Origin: Luidia sarsii | Lineage: Eukaryota; Echinodermata; Asteroidea; Paxillosida; Luidiidae | DNA length: 64,000 bases | Assembly: GCA_949987565.1 (NCBI GenBank) | Contig: OX465120.1 | Location: forward strand, 6,338,587 to 6,402,586 | Reading direction: 5' to 3' | Shown here: piece by piece, positions 1 through 9,214 of the stretch | Layout of the letters: each line of letters starts with the position of its first letter | Numbering within the stretch: position 1 is the stretch's first letter | The notes under the pieces: model-generated | What the model saw: only the letters and a program-made list of their open reading frames with translations | The model's database searches: none | What the model was told of the DNA's origin: nothing | Program-made: the position numbers and the translations under genes

Positions 1-274
1 TCACAGTCCGCGATCTTATCTTCATCACCCTTGCACTGTATGGCTATGAGGAGCAGAAGGCTTTCGACTTGGCCGAATATGTCATCTCCAGGAAAAAAGT
101 CCAGCGTGATGTTGTGGCCGGGGAAGCCCAGCTGTCGGCACACCACGCTGGTGGCCGACGCGTCCCAGCCATCTCTCAAGACGGTTCCCCACTGGCCGCT
201 GTGATACAGCTCTAAATATCCTTGATTGCTGGACAGACCTCCTGCAAGACGGACGCTCAGAAATTCCTCTTCAT
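1..274 (-). CDS. SRCR-domain exon (third in gene order, partial at window edge)
   Basis: This is a scavenger receptor cysteine-rich domain exon read on the minus strand; its 3' end lies beyond the window. The acceptor AG is at 276-275, and the exon opens in phase 1 like its two upstream neighbours. The frame is open throughout and shows the SRCR signatures VRLAGG, GQWGTV, GWDASATSVVCRQLG and, near the edge, IQCKGDEDKIADC. SRCR domains are extracellular ligand-binding modules in receptors and secreted proteins; the ligand here cannot be inferred. One thing is odd. The cysteine normally following WGTV (C2 of the group A pattern, which bonds C7) is a leucine, codon TTG, so this domain would lack one conserved disulfide. 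The family call is firm; which SRCR protein it belongs to is unknown. Confidence 0.88.
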
Positions 275-394
275 CTGTGTTCCAAAAGTAACGAAAGTGA
301 ATGACCTATTAGATACTAGACTATATTATGGTGAGATGAAATTGTGTAAGAAGACATATCTTATGTATGTTAGGAGTGGGGTTAAATGTCTTAC

Positions 395-706
395 GTATCT
401 GACAGGAGACATACACGCCCCCACAATTGAACCTTGTAGCCGACCTCAGGCCGTCATTCCCACAGTCAGCCAAGGCAACCTCGTTCCCTTTGCAGTCGAT
501 TCCGCTGAGAAACCGAAAAGAGTCTCCGTCGTTCTCGATGACGTAGGAGATGTTGTCCCCGTGTAGTCCAAGCTGTCTGCACACGACGCTGGTGACCGAA
601 GCCGTCCAGTGGTCAGCGCAAATGGCCATCCACTGACCCTCGAACTTCATCTCAACACGCCCCGCCTTTGACATGGAATTACCGCCTAGTCGAACATCGA
701 AAATAT
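395..706 (-). CDS. SRCR-domain exon (second in gene order)
   Basis: This is a complete 312-bp exon (104 codons), symmetrical phase 1-1 as expected for shuffled SRCR modules. The acceptor CAG is at 709-707 and the donor GTAAGA starts at 394. It encodes DVRLGGN, a GRVEM strand, GQWMAICADHWT, VVCRQLGLHG, GIDCKGNEVALADC and a final VYVSCQ. Six cysteines are present at the group A positions (C2, C3, C5, C6, C7, C8), so the fold looks intact. The introns on both sides are each exactly 120 bp, which suggests the exon-intron unit arose by tandem duplication. No signal peptide or membrane segment is visible in the three exons, so the protein's topology is unknown. Confidence 0.92.
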
Positions 707-826
707 CTGACGGCCAAATTAAAACAATGAATAATGAATGTGTGCTAGGAACTCGCATATTTGTCTATTTTACAGTCTGATGTCATCAAAGGTTAATAGC
801 AAATGGAGGGAAAAGGACAGTCCTAC

Positions 827-1144
827 CCATCTGGCATATAACACTGGCGTCTCTATTATGAGCACACGATGACCCCCAGCCGGGAAAGTCGCAGTCCGTG
901 AGACGGCTTTCGTTGCCTCGGCACGCCACGTTTTCTATCAGCACGTGGCCAGCTCCCTCGCCGAAGTAGGCTTTCTGGATGGCCAGGCTACGCCCTGAGA
1001 ATCCCAGTTGGCGGCATATGACGGCAGCAGCAGCTGAGTCGAAAAAGTTGCCGCACACAGAGCCCCAGGCTCCGTTGAAGTAAATCTCCACCCTCCCCTC
1101 AGTTGACGCGTCACCGCCCACAAGTCGCACCGGATATGCGTCAT
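827..1144 (-). CDS. SRCR-domain exon (first in gene order within window)
   Basis: This is a complete 318-bp exon (106 codons), phase 1-1, with acceptor TTACAG at 1150-1145 and donor GTAGGA starting at 826. It encodes VRLVGGDASTEGRVEIYF, GAWGSVCGNFFD, VICRQLGFSG, the hydrophobic core GHVLIENVACRG, LTDC, SSC and VICQ. All six group A cysteines are present. The acceptor means that at least one more exon lies upstream, to the right on this strand, but none is recognisable before the retroelement block begins at about 1370. Either the upstream intron is long and full of transposons, or the gene has been broken there. Its role is inferred only as an extracellular SRCR module. Confidence 0.92.
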
Positions 1145-1371
1145 CTGTAAGAAAATTCAGGAAGTGTATAGACACGTGTATAGACACGTGATAGATGGTC
1201 TCAATGTGCACAACCCATTCACCCATTCCATATTCGCTCAACTATTATATGAGCACATTCATTGGCTCATCTGCCTCTTGCCCTGTTCTCCCATTCAGCC
1301 ACTCGGCCACTCACCACCTCACCCCACCTCACATTCACACATTTACTCATTCATCAACAACATGAGCGACT

Positions 1372-1905
1372 GACCTTTCGATCCTTTTCTCAAACGTCCT
1401 GCTAGGATCGAAACGCCACGCCCTCCTAATTGTTGACATTCACATGTTTGACATTCTTGCAAGTTCTCCCCTTTCAGACATTGTTCTAAACGAGCCACTT
1501 TCTGGATGTAACTGTGCGCATAGAGAATAACAGCATAACACTCATCCCTCTGTCAAACCCTCAGATAAGCATCAGTATCTACATTGCACCAGCTGCCTTC
1601 CCGGACACTATATACAAGGCAGCCATATGCTACAACCATGCACTGAGGCTACGTCGCATTTGTTCTAACCAGTCTGACTTTGTTCGCCATTGGATGGTTT
1701 TGCATAAACATCTCACTGCTATAGTAGGGGCCACAGCTCTCGGAGAATCCAGAAAGATATAGGTGAAGTGAATTCTCTCCCAAGAGAAAATGCGTTAGCT
1801 GAGAAACCCCCACAGAAACGTAATGACAATCGGGTCCCTCTTGTACTAGCGTATCATCCTTCCTTCCCTCCAATACGCTATATCAAACATGTTAATCACC
1901 AAGTT
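1372..1905 (+). pseudogene. Penelope-like element debris: tail motif plus RT/linker fragment
   Basis: The left part (about 1372-1440) holds the PLE tail signature CCTGCTAGGATCGAAACG, also seen at 34.5, 40.1, 43.4 and 55.8 kb. The right part encodes, with frame breaks, the region between the reverse transcriptase and the GIY-YIG nuclease: ALRLRRICSNQSDFVRHW (about 1640-1695), then SLPRENALAEKP and VPLVLAYHPSFPP (1770-1870). The same motifs appear in the larger PLE copy at 39.0-39.3 kb. No catalytic domain remains. It is a dead fragment. Confidence 0.75.
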
Positions 1906-2053
1906 GTAACGCCCGAACGAACTCGGGAAGAAAATCAGGCGAAAAAGAGTGTTTTTTTTAAATAACAAGGCCCAATATGGCCAACACAACCACGAACCCT
2001 TGCAACCCTATTCACATGGTGAATTATTCATTATTTATTCAATTATTTATGAA

Positions 2054-2556
2054 TCAATTATTCGTGCACTCCGCACGGCCCCACTATAATCCGCACTCCG
2101 CACGGTGCCCTCCGCAATCCGCAATCCGCACGGTGCCCTCCGCAATCCGCACTCCGCACGGTGCCCTCCGCAATCCGCACTCCGCACAGTGCCCTCCGCA
2201 ATCCGCACTCCGCACGGTGCCCTCCGCAATCCGCAATCCGCAAAGTACCCTCTAGCTGTGCATTCTGGGAGGTTCCGGCCTACACTGTCGGCCATTTCTC
2301 ACTGATACCAGAACGCCACGGTTGACTCCAGAGTTAACCGCTGCGGATTCTAACTAAGAGCACAACACCCCGAACTCTGATCGGTAGCAACAAGGAGCCA
2401 TTACGGAACTATACCTGACAGGGGTAGGGTGGACTCCGCACTGCCCTGGCTGGCTGGCTGCTCTACGGGTCTATGGCCAGACAAGAGACTCGCCTCAGTC
2501 TCGCACGGTTGTCTGCCTTCACTAAACGATTGTGCTTACGCGCGCATTATGCTGTG
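2054..2556 (-). repeat. LTR-like direct repeat, left copy (3' LTR of the minus-strand gypsy element)
   Basis: The stretch from the tandem CCGCACTCCGCACGG block to GCGCGCATTATGCT is repeated at about 8040-8587 with high identity. Shared landmarks are TGGGAGGTTCCGGCCTACAC, the run after CGAACTCTGATCGGTAGCAA, and TGCTTACGCGCGCATTATGC. The right copy carries about 95 bp (8412-8507) missing here. Position and orientation fit the 3' LTR of the element whose gag-pol lies between the copies. I could not identify a matching outer boundary: 1906-2050 resembles the right copy only weakly. The LTR limits are therefore approximate. Confidence 0.6.
2060..2245. repeat. 28-bp tandem repeat inside the LTR-like repeat
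   Basis: Units of about 28 bp are built from CCGCACTCCGCACGG and TGCCCTCCGCAAT. There are roughly six copies here and about four in the other LTR-like repeat (8058-8190). ORFs across it on both strands are by-products of the repeat. Confidence 0.8.
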
Positions 2557-3070
2557 GTCGGGCACCAACAACTCTGGCCCCGCGCACCCTACTCGCTGCA
2601 CACAAACAGATGCAGTGAGTATGAATACATATAAACCCTAAACTTGCACAAGCCATTTCGTTACACAGGCCTGAGCATAGCTTGAATTGACCCCAATTCA
2701 AAATAATAAGCTATAAATTCCAATCAAAAACGAAATGAGCGACAATCACAATTCCACACACGCATCCAAGCATAATACAACTCCTTCTGCATGCCTTGAG
2801 ACTAGTACAATAATCACTTTTTATAGATCGAAAAAATAGCAAGAATCCGTTGAATGTTCAGCAGGATCAAAATATACAAGATTAGATAACAATATATGAT
2901 GTTCATATAAAACACACACATGGTCTTCTTCCTTAGAAAAATAAACTCTAACTTTAACAAACTTAGAAAAATACTTATGGTATCAAAGGGACGGGTAAAT
3001 AACCTGAAATCCTTTGGTGTGCGCAAGTGAATGGAACAAAGTAAACAGCTTCGAGGTATCTCCTACTATC
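2557..3070. other. Internal region between left LTR-like repeat and pol tail, no gene seen
   Basis: No conserved coding sequence is recognised here. The stretch is AT-rich and lies within the gypsy element. No convincing polypurine tract was found next to the left repeat, which weakens the exact LTR boundary. Confidence 0.4.
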
Positions 3071-3860
3071 TTACAGGGAAAGTTCAAGAGTTGACTCCTT
3101 GGCTTCTTCACAGACGTAGACGTCCACCTCGATGGCCTCCATGTGGGACTCGCGCTTTTTCGTCTGGCGTATCCGCAACCCATCAACGTACACCTCGGTA
3201 ACGGTGTACACGCTCACCGTGGCCACTCGTCTTCTCTTGGGTGGCTCGGCTTCTTCGGACGAATGCTGTGTCGGGTCAGACGTCTCCTCGAGGGACGGCA
3301 TCGATGATGCAGAGCTGACAGACGGCGCGCCCGGCGGCGACATTATGGCCAGCATCCCCCTCGGTTTCCCGGTTGTCGGCTTGGAAGCGTAGCCGGGAGC
3401 TGGGTCGGCCGGCTGCTCTGGAGAACTCGCAGCTCTCATCATCGGGGGAGAATGGACAGGGGGACAAAGATAGCACATCTTCTTCGGCCTTTGGGTGTTC
3501 CTCTTACAACCCTTAATTATGCCACTAACTACTGCCCTAGCGGTACCGCTTGGGAAGCCCGTGACTGCTCTCCGGATAGCGCCTTGCTCGGCCCTGTCCG
3601 GCACTATATACTGCGTTCACTTTCACTTTTGGTCACAGGTTGGGATATTTCTTCCTGACCTCCGACCTCGTCCTCTGTTACATTATCTTGAGGCACATCC
3701 CCATTGGGCACTTCCTCTGGGGAAGTACTATCTACCCGGGTTTCTTCTATTGCCCCTTGTCGGAACTCACTCCTTCCAGTCTTTCCTCGACAACATATGG
3801 CTTTAGTCTGTCAACATGCACCACACTACCTCGTCTCAACTTGATGCGAACGACCACGTC
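3071..3860 (-). pseudogene. C-terminal tail of gypsy pol (after integrase), degraded
   Basis: A 177-codon minus-strand frame (3071-3604) continues from the integrase C-terminal region through disrupted frames (3640-3860). It is rich in Pro, Ser and charged residues and has no recognisable domain. Its place downstream of the integrase suggests the pol tail or a third accessory frame. It is not recognised as an envelope protein: no signal peptide, membrane anchor or cleavage site is visible. Confidence 0.5.
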
Positions 3861-4186
3861 AGACAATTTCTTGATTATCTGCCACGGTCCCTCCCGGCGC
3901 AACTGAAGCTTTGGGGACGTTATTCTTCTTCGCTGGGTTATGCAGCCATACCAGCTGCCCCTCTTTCAGACCGGCTTCTACTGCATTCCGGTCGTAATTC
4001 CGTTTCTGCACGCGGCTACTCGTGCCCAGGCACTCTCTTGCTCTCTCATGCGCCCTTCGCATGTTGCTTCGCAGCTCTTCTGCGAAGTCAGTCACGGTTT
4101 TCAGTGTCTGTGTCTGGACACCCGATGGTCAGAGCGGCCTGGAGCTTGCTCTTAAGCTCTTCAAATGCCTCTTGGCACGCTTCGCT
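3859..4186 (-). pseudogene. Ty3/gypsy integrase C-terminal fragment fused to RNase H remnant by deletion
   Basis: Minus-strand sequence includes ELRSNMRRAHERARECLG, QKRNYDRNA and GQLVWLHNPAKK, typical of the region after the integrase core in gypsy elements, where the strand preceding the GPY/F-like C-terminal domain starts. Immediately upstream, the RNase H-type sequence that should follow the reverse transcriptase stops abruptly near 4100. The bulk of RNase H and the zinc-finger and catalytic core of integrase are therefore missing. This is an internal deletion, so the copy cannot move on its own. Confidence 0.75.
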
Positions 4187-4560
4187 TCACTCAAACTCTC
4201 GCCACTTTGCAGTCAAGGCGTGCAGAGGACTGGCTATCTCTGCAAAGCCTCTGATGCACTTGCGGTAATATGACGTAAGACCTAGGAAGCTCCTTACGTC
4301 CCTTACACACTTCGGCACTGGCCACTTCGCCACTGCCCTCACCTTTTCTGGGTCTGGGGCAACTCTATCTGCCAATACAATGTGCCCGCGGTAACCAACT
4401 ATCTTCTGGAACAAGTGGCATTTACTAGGATTTAGTTTCAGCCCAGCACGCCTCAATCGCTCCAGTACTACTCTCAGACGCTTTATCGTCTGTATCTCTG
4501 TCTCGCCAAAGACAATGATGTCGTCCAAGTAGAATTGTCAGCAGGATGTCCCACTGCAAC
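4187..4560 (-). pseudogene. Ty3/gypsy reverse transcriptase fragment (palm motif C to thumb)
   Basis: The minus-strand frame contains LDDIIVFG (the YxDD catalytic box, with the preceding tyrosine codon in the neighbouring frame), LRRAGLKLNPSKC, VGYRGHIV, PDPEKVRAV and FLGLTSYYRKCIRGFAEIASPLHAL. These are standard gypsy RT motifs C to E and the thumb. Upstream sequence (EKVMAGLQWDILL) belongs just before the YxDD box but is shifted in frame. The fingers and motifs A and B are absent, so about 250 codons were deleted between the protease-linker and this point. Confidence 0.85.
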
Positions 4561-4599
4561 CCCGCCATGACCTTCTCCATGATCTTGCAAATACTCTGA

Positions 4600-5345
4600 C
4601 AAGCCCTGCTTCACTTCCGTCGGCTGGTCTATTTCACCTCGGACCGCTTCAGAGTCCACCGTAGTGGCTATACCCACAGTCGTCCCTTTCTTGACGACTC
4701 TTGCGTCCTTTTCTTGGTTGAATACCCGCAAGGGAACTGTCTCATTCTCTGTCTGGACTAGGGATCTAGCAAGGGCTAAACCCTTTTGGGCCAAATCACC
4801 ACCTTCCTCAAAAGGCTCCACTACGGCTGGCCCTTTCAGCCCTTCCTCTTTCCGAGCTAACCTGCCCGGCACCACAGCCTCATGCCCGGTACCAATCTCT
4901 GTTACCACTACCCTCCCCACAAAGGGATCACCGGCACTGCTGGTGCATCTTATTCCCTCTCCTTTGATTCTCAATTCTCGAGCATGGAAGTCCAGGTACC
5001 CGACTGTGGGTAGAAGGAAGTTCGTGCCCAAGATACCTTGCCACCTCATGTCTATGAAGACTGTCTTCATAGGGTTTATGGTCTTACCCACCTGCACATC
5101 TACCCAAGCCGCTCCTAAGACGGCAAGGGGACTGCCATCGACCTTTCTCACTTAAACCTAACCTTCTCTACCTTCTCTACCGGCATCTGGTAGTAGACTG
5201 TACTGTTGATGAGTGTGTCTGTGGAACCAGTCTCAATTAAAAACCGACAACTTGTCCCTCTCATTACTACATCAACATACAATCCACCACGGGGACCCGG
5301 ATTGGCCATCGGTAGGCTCACAATTCCCTGCCGACGTCTCCGGAC
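4600..5345 (-). pseudogene. Ty3/gypsy retropepsin-like protease and linker
   Basis: The protease begins near 5345 and shows GGLYVDVVMRG and FLIETGSTDTLI. The usual catalytic triplet Asp-Thr-Gly reads Glu-Thr-Gly (codon GAG), which would be expected to abolish or strongly reduce aspartic protease activity. A stop and frameshift at about 5154 separate the first half from the second, which contains PLAVLGAAWVDVQVG, ILGTNFLLPTVGYLDF and the trailing linker up to QGLSEYLQ. The sequence then jumps to the YxDD end of the RT. The family call rests on order (gag, protease, RT) and motifs. Confidence 0.8.
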
Positions 5346-5351
5346 CTCAGC

Positions 5352-6793
5352 TTATCTACTGGCAGTCTCTGTGACTTGGCCGTCACTTGAGCCCTCTGCC
5401 CTTCCCAGCCTGCCCGCGGACCCTGTGAGTGGTTGGACGTCATTTCCCAGCTTTCGGGGTGGCTTCGGACATCTTCTTACAAAGTGCCCCTTCTCGCCGC
5501 ACCTGAAACAGCTTAGATCCCCTTGCTTGTGGTCAGGGAGTTTCTTCCTCTTCTGAGGGTTCTTCCCCATTTCCACACTCGGGACATCCTTAACCTGCAT
5601 CTGCTTTGACAACTTTGCCAACAGCTCGGTCAAGTTATTCAGCTCGCCCTCTAGCTTGCTGAATCTCTGCTCCGTTCTGGAGTCTAATCCCCTCGCCATT
5701 TTGGTGGGCTTGCCATATAGCGTTCGCTGCTGCTCGACCCTCTCAAAACTCTCGGTCTCTAGAGCTGCTCGGATGGCTTCATCCAAGTTCTTTGGACGAG
5801 CCCGGTTTATACCCTCTCGCATAGACCTACTTTCCACTGCCTCTAGAAAGTGATTCCTTGCCAAGCGGTCCCGTGATTCCTCCAGTATATCAGGGTAAGC
5901 CTTGACAACTCTTGGATGGCTTGACCCAACTCTTGTAGGGTCTCCATCGGCTGCTGTCGCCGATGCCTAAGCTCGACGAGGTAGTTCTCGCTTTGGCGCC
6001 CTAAGCCAAACCTCCTGTCAAGCAATTTCGCTAGCTCACCATTTGAGCGATCCTGGCCAGATGGAATATCCCCTATTAATCTAAGGGCACTTCCTTGCAG
6101 ACTGGCAACCAAATAGCAGGCGGCCTGCTCTTCGTTCCACTGATTCACTACTCTGCATGACTCGACACCTTGCCGTTGTATCTGTCGGGGACGACATTTG
6201 AGCGGCGATTTGGCAGTTCCTCGGTCGTGCTCTCCCCAACTCTCTTCAGCCTCTTCAGAGGTCATGGCCCAACTGAAGTGGCATATGTTTCATCCACTGG
6301 GCTGCTGCTTACCGTGTCCACTGCTCAACAGCTCGCTGTGGACTGTTCCTGAAGAAGACAGGGCCGGGCTACCACTCTTTGCTCCCTGACCTGCGATGCC
6401 CCACCTGAGCCCGATAAAAAGGACTCGATTTCCTCTATCGAACTCAGGTTACTTGCTGATCGGACTCCTTCCAAACCAGACACACCCCGAGGTACTCTGC
6501 CCAAACTCCTCTCTCTTCCCGACCTTGGGAAATAACTCCGGCGAGCTACCTGTAGCTGCCAGATTACTCGTATCGAACTGTGATACGTTGCCAGAACTCT
6601 CTGCTGGCATCCTGAATTCAATCTCTGAATCCACTTGTTGACTTACACACCCCTTCCTCTGGAGCGTGCCTCTACTCCCTCCTGAGGGAGTAGTCTGTTC
6701 TCCCATTGCGGCTTCCAACTTCTTCGCCAAGAGATCTCTCCCACTGCAGGAACTGGGCTTCTAGCTTAAGCCTCTACAGCTCGGACTCCATAC
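5352..6793 (-). pseudogene. Ty3/gypsy gag with CCHC zinc knuckle, several frame breaks
   Basis: Reading right to left, the frame opens at an ATG at 6793-6791 with a predicted coiled coil (LKLEAQFLQWERDLL-like), then a Ser/Thr-rich segment. The capsid-like block follows (6265-5843), with EQAACYLVASLQGSALRLI, NGELAKLLDRRFG and YLVELRHRRQQPMETLQELG. Last comes the nucleocapsid with a single zinc knuckle CFRCGEKGHFVRRC at about 5480-5520, followed by a proline-rich end. Stops and frameshifts (an early TAG near 6778, breaks near 6440, 6290 and 5860) mark it as a pseudogene. Gag would have formed the particle that packages the element's RNA. The order gag, protease, RT, integrase is that of Metaviridae. 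Confidence 0.85.
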
Positions 6794-7078
6794 TGTGGGA
6801 ACCAAGCCTACTGTAACGCGACGGAGGGGCAGATAACCCCCATCCACATAATGGAACAGGCAGGTCGGCTGCTTGCTCCGCCCAGCGCGCACTGATTGGT
6901 CGGTGCGGTCACGTGCCGCGGGCTGTAGTGATGTGGAAGGGTATAAAAGCAGCAGTCTGCGAGCCAGTTGGGTAGATGTGGTTGTGTTGGTCTTGTCGGT
7001 ATTTGCGGACAAACTAGTGCTCAATAAGCGTGACAATCTATCGTTTGTCAGGTTGAGCAAGCGAGTGTGGTAAGTCAC
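6792..7078 (+). mobile_element. Inserted LTR-like promoter element (287 bp) with TATA box, at the gag start codon
   Basis: Both sides are flanked by the 6-bp direct repeat CTCCAT (6786-6791 and 7079-7084), which duplicates the gag start ATGGAG read on the minus strand. Inside, in plus orientation, lie GCTCCGCCC (GC box), ATTGG (CCAAT box, reverse), CACGTG (E box) and GTATAAAAG at about 6939, spaced like a Pol II promoter; CAATAAG near 7020 could serve as a polyadenylation signal. This is most simply a solo LTR of a different retroelement. It does not start TG and end CA exactly at the duplication edges, so another promoter-bearing insertion is possible. Confidence 0.6.
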
Positions 7079-7084
7079 CTCCAT

Positions 7085-7762
7085 AGCGTGACAATGTTGT
7101 TGGCCGGTGAGGGGCTACTGGTGGTGCGGTAAAGGTTCCTGCAAAGGAGCTTGCGATCCGAATAGCCGTGAGGGGCTGTTGCGTCTCCGAACAGTTAGCC
7201 CCTCCGGTGAATGGTCCTTCCGGTATAGCCCCCCCCCCCCCTCCTGGACTATAGCCACGTTCAGACGTTATAAGCTGACGACCGTTGTTATTGTGGGGTA
7301 CATTGCCTGATGTTACGTCACCGTCCTGTAGAATTTGGTTGCTAGACAACGCCCTCTCGTTGGAGGGGTTTTGAGTTACGGTGTGTTCGACCAAGTTTGC
7401 GTCAATAAACCACTGTTCCATGTTGCTTTCATTGTAATCATGGAGTCCATATGTCGTCATTCTACGACTGTTGTCTGTCCAACACGGGCCTAATGGTTAC
7501 CGCTCCCCTAGCAAGTTCACCATGCCGGAAGCGTGCACCAGTACTGTCGGTATATTTCCTCCCAACGGACTCGCACCCCGATGAGGGGGGCGCCCTCAGC
7601 GACTCCCTTGCTGCCGAGTCTGACAGGTACCGGTACTACACCGGTCCCTCTTTCAGTGCTCCTGGCACGGGTCTACTCGCCGGCCTAGGTAACCGTCCCG
7701 ATTTACAACACTTTACTCACACGTGTCTTGGTCAACAATACTAACCCGAACAATGACAATCA
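7085..7762 (-). other. 5' leader of the gypsy element
   Basis: This sequence lies between the primer-binding site and the gag start. A 140-codon minus-strand frame (7038-7460) crosses into the inserted LTR and shows no conserved domain. I treat it as untranslated leader. Confidence 0.45.
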
Positions 7763-7779
7763 TCCCAGTTCTGACACCA
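7763..7779 (-). other. Primer-binding site complementary to tRNA-Leu 3' end
   Basis: On the minus strand this reads TGGTGTCAGAACTGGGA, the type used by many Ty3/gypsy elements primed by tRNA-Leu (terminal CCA plus the acceptor and T-stem 3' strand). It sits a few bases after the inferred 5' LTR and before the leader. This fixes the orientation of the element as minus. Confidence 0.7.
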
Positions 7780-7782
7780 TTT

Positions 7783-8587
7783 TGTGGCATTTCTCTATCT
7801 CCCAACGAGCCTGATCTCTTCCTCTGTACTAAAGCCTGACGAGCAGTCTCGAGGCCCAGGGGTAGGGGTCGTTTGGCGGAAATATACCACCGATTGTTAA
7901 TTGAATGGTGAATAAGTTGACCGACACAAAAACGAATACGGGACACAATCACTATGTTCTAAAGATGATTGAGTAGTGATTTAATATTCCACTCCAATTA
8001 TTGTCAGTTACTCTATTCACATTGTGACTATAATCAAACACTTAATAAGGGACCCAATAATCCGCACTCCGCAAAGAGCCCCAGTAATCCGCACTCCGCA
8101 CGGCGCCCACTATAATCCGCACTCCGCACAGTGCCCTCAGCAATCCGCACTCCGCACGGTGCCCTCCGCAATCCGCACTCCGCACAGTACCCTCTAGCTG
8201 TGCACTCTGGGAGGTTCCGGCCTACACTGTCGGCCCTTTCTCACTGATACCAGAACGCCACGGTTGACTCCTGAGTTAACCGCTGCGGATTCTAACTAAG
8301 AGCACAACACCCCGAACTCTGATCGGTAGCAACAAGGAGCAATTACGGAACTGTACCTGACAGAGGTAGGGTGGACTCCGCACTGCCCTGGCTGGCTGGC
8401 TGCTCTACGGCGGGACGGCAGCGGTAGCCTCTCTCTATGAGTTCCCGAAACAAGACTGTACAAGACTGTACCCCATGGCGACATTGTCCGTACGCTGTCT
8501 AACGCATGGCCAGACAAGAGACTCGCCTTAGTCTCGCGCGGTTGTCAGCCTGCACTAAAAGATTGTGCTTACGCGCGCATTATGCTA
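7783..8587 (-). repeat. 5' LTR of the minus-strand gypsy element
   Basis: The left edge is TGTGGCA next to the primer-binding site; the right edge is GCGCGCA or GCGCGCATTATGCT. The part from about 8040 onward matches the left repeat at 2054-2556, including the 28-bp tandem units and the terminal TGCTTACGCGCGCATTATGC. The LTR is about 800 bp long. The outer 7783-8040 portion is only weakly matched at the left copy, which may be truncated or heavily diverged. Confidence 0.6.
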
Positions 8588-8625
8588 ATGCGCCCTCAGC
8601 CGGCTGGTAGGCGCAGCCGTTACAA

Positions 8626-8895
8626 TAATGGACCTTTCCCATGAAATATGCAAATGAGACCTAGCGCATGCGCTAAACTAAATTGGTGGGCAAGCGGGCT
8701 GCCAACCAATCATAGTTTTCCACGGGCGTGCGCGCGTTCCTTCTCACTAACAATTTGGCGTGCGGTCATTGGCTATTCAGCGTCTTCCGCGCGCGTATTT
8801 CGAAACCTGCACGCAACGCGCACTCGTTTGCCCAACAATTTAGTAAAGCGCATGCGCCAGCTCTTATTTGCATATTTCATGGGAAAGGTCCATTA
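8626..8895. mobile_element. MITE with perfect 30-bp terminal inverted repeats
   Basis: TAATGGACCTTTCCCATGAA at 8626 has its exact reverse complement ending at 8895; the arms match over 30 bp, and TA at each end fits a TA target duplication as in Tc1/mariner-type MITEs. Each arm contains the octamer ATGCAAAT (8648-8655, reverse at 8866-8873). Just inside each arm is GCGCATGCGC (8664-8673 and 8848-8857). There is no transposase frame; the length of 270 bp is typical of a non-autonomous element. Confidence 0.85.
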
Positions 8896-8897
8896 TG

Positions 8898-9210
8898 CTC
8901 CACACCACAGACAGCCTGCATCGTGCCGTTCCATAACCACCGATAGTGGTCTTCCGACGCTCACCAAACTTGAGAGATATCCTGGTCCGGGCTGCAGTCC
9001 CCCAAACTAACGATAATATAGTTACCCCTACAGAACACGGTACTTTTAAGTGCAATTATAGATGCATCACTTGTCAACATCGAGCCAACGATTCGGGGTC
9101 CTTCACCAGCCGTAGCACTGGTTCCTCATTGCAGACGAATGGCCACATAACCTACATGTCTAATGTTATCTATCTGATTTCTTGCAGGAGCTGTGGCATA
9201 CCGTAGGCCT
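8898..9210 (+). pseudogene. Penelope-like element fragment (linker before GIY-YIG)
   Basis: The frame encodes RRSPNLRDILVRAAVP, GTFKCNYRCITCQHR and ITYMSNVIYLISCRSCG, ending just where the GIY-YIG nuclease YVGE motif should follow. The same order, NLRDLIVRAEVP, then FKCIVCK, then ICLTSCRVCNVQYVGE, is present in the PLE at 39.3-39.6 kb. It is truncated at both ends. Confidence 0.8.
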
Positions 9211-9214
9211 ATAT

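Noticed and set aside
3071..3604. Envelope gene of the gypsy element
   Set aside because: No signal peptide, cleavage site or membrane anchor. Position and composition fit the pol tail.
6939..6947. Promoter of a cellular gene (TATAAAAG)
   Set aside because: It lies inside an insert with a target-site duplication in a retroelement, and no cellular coding sequence follows.
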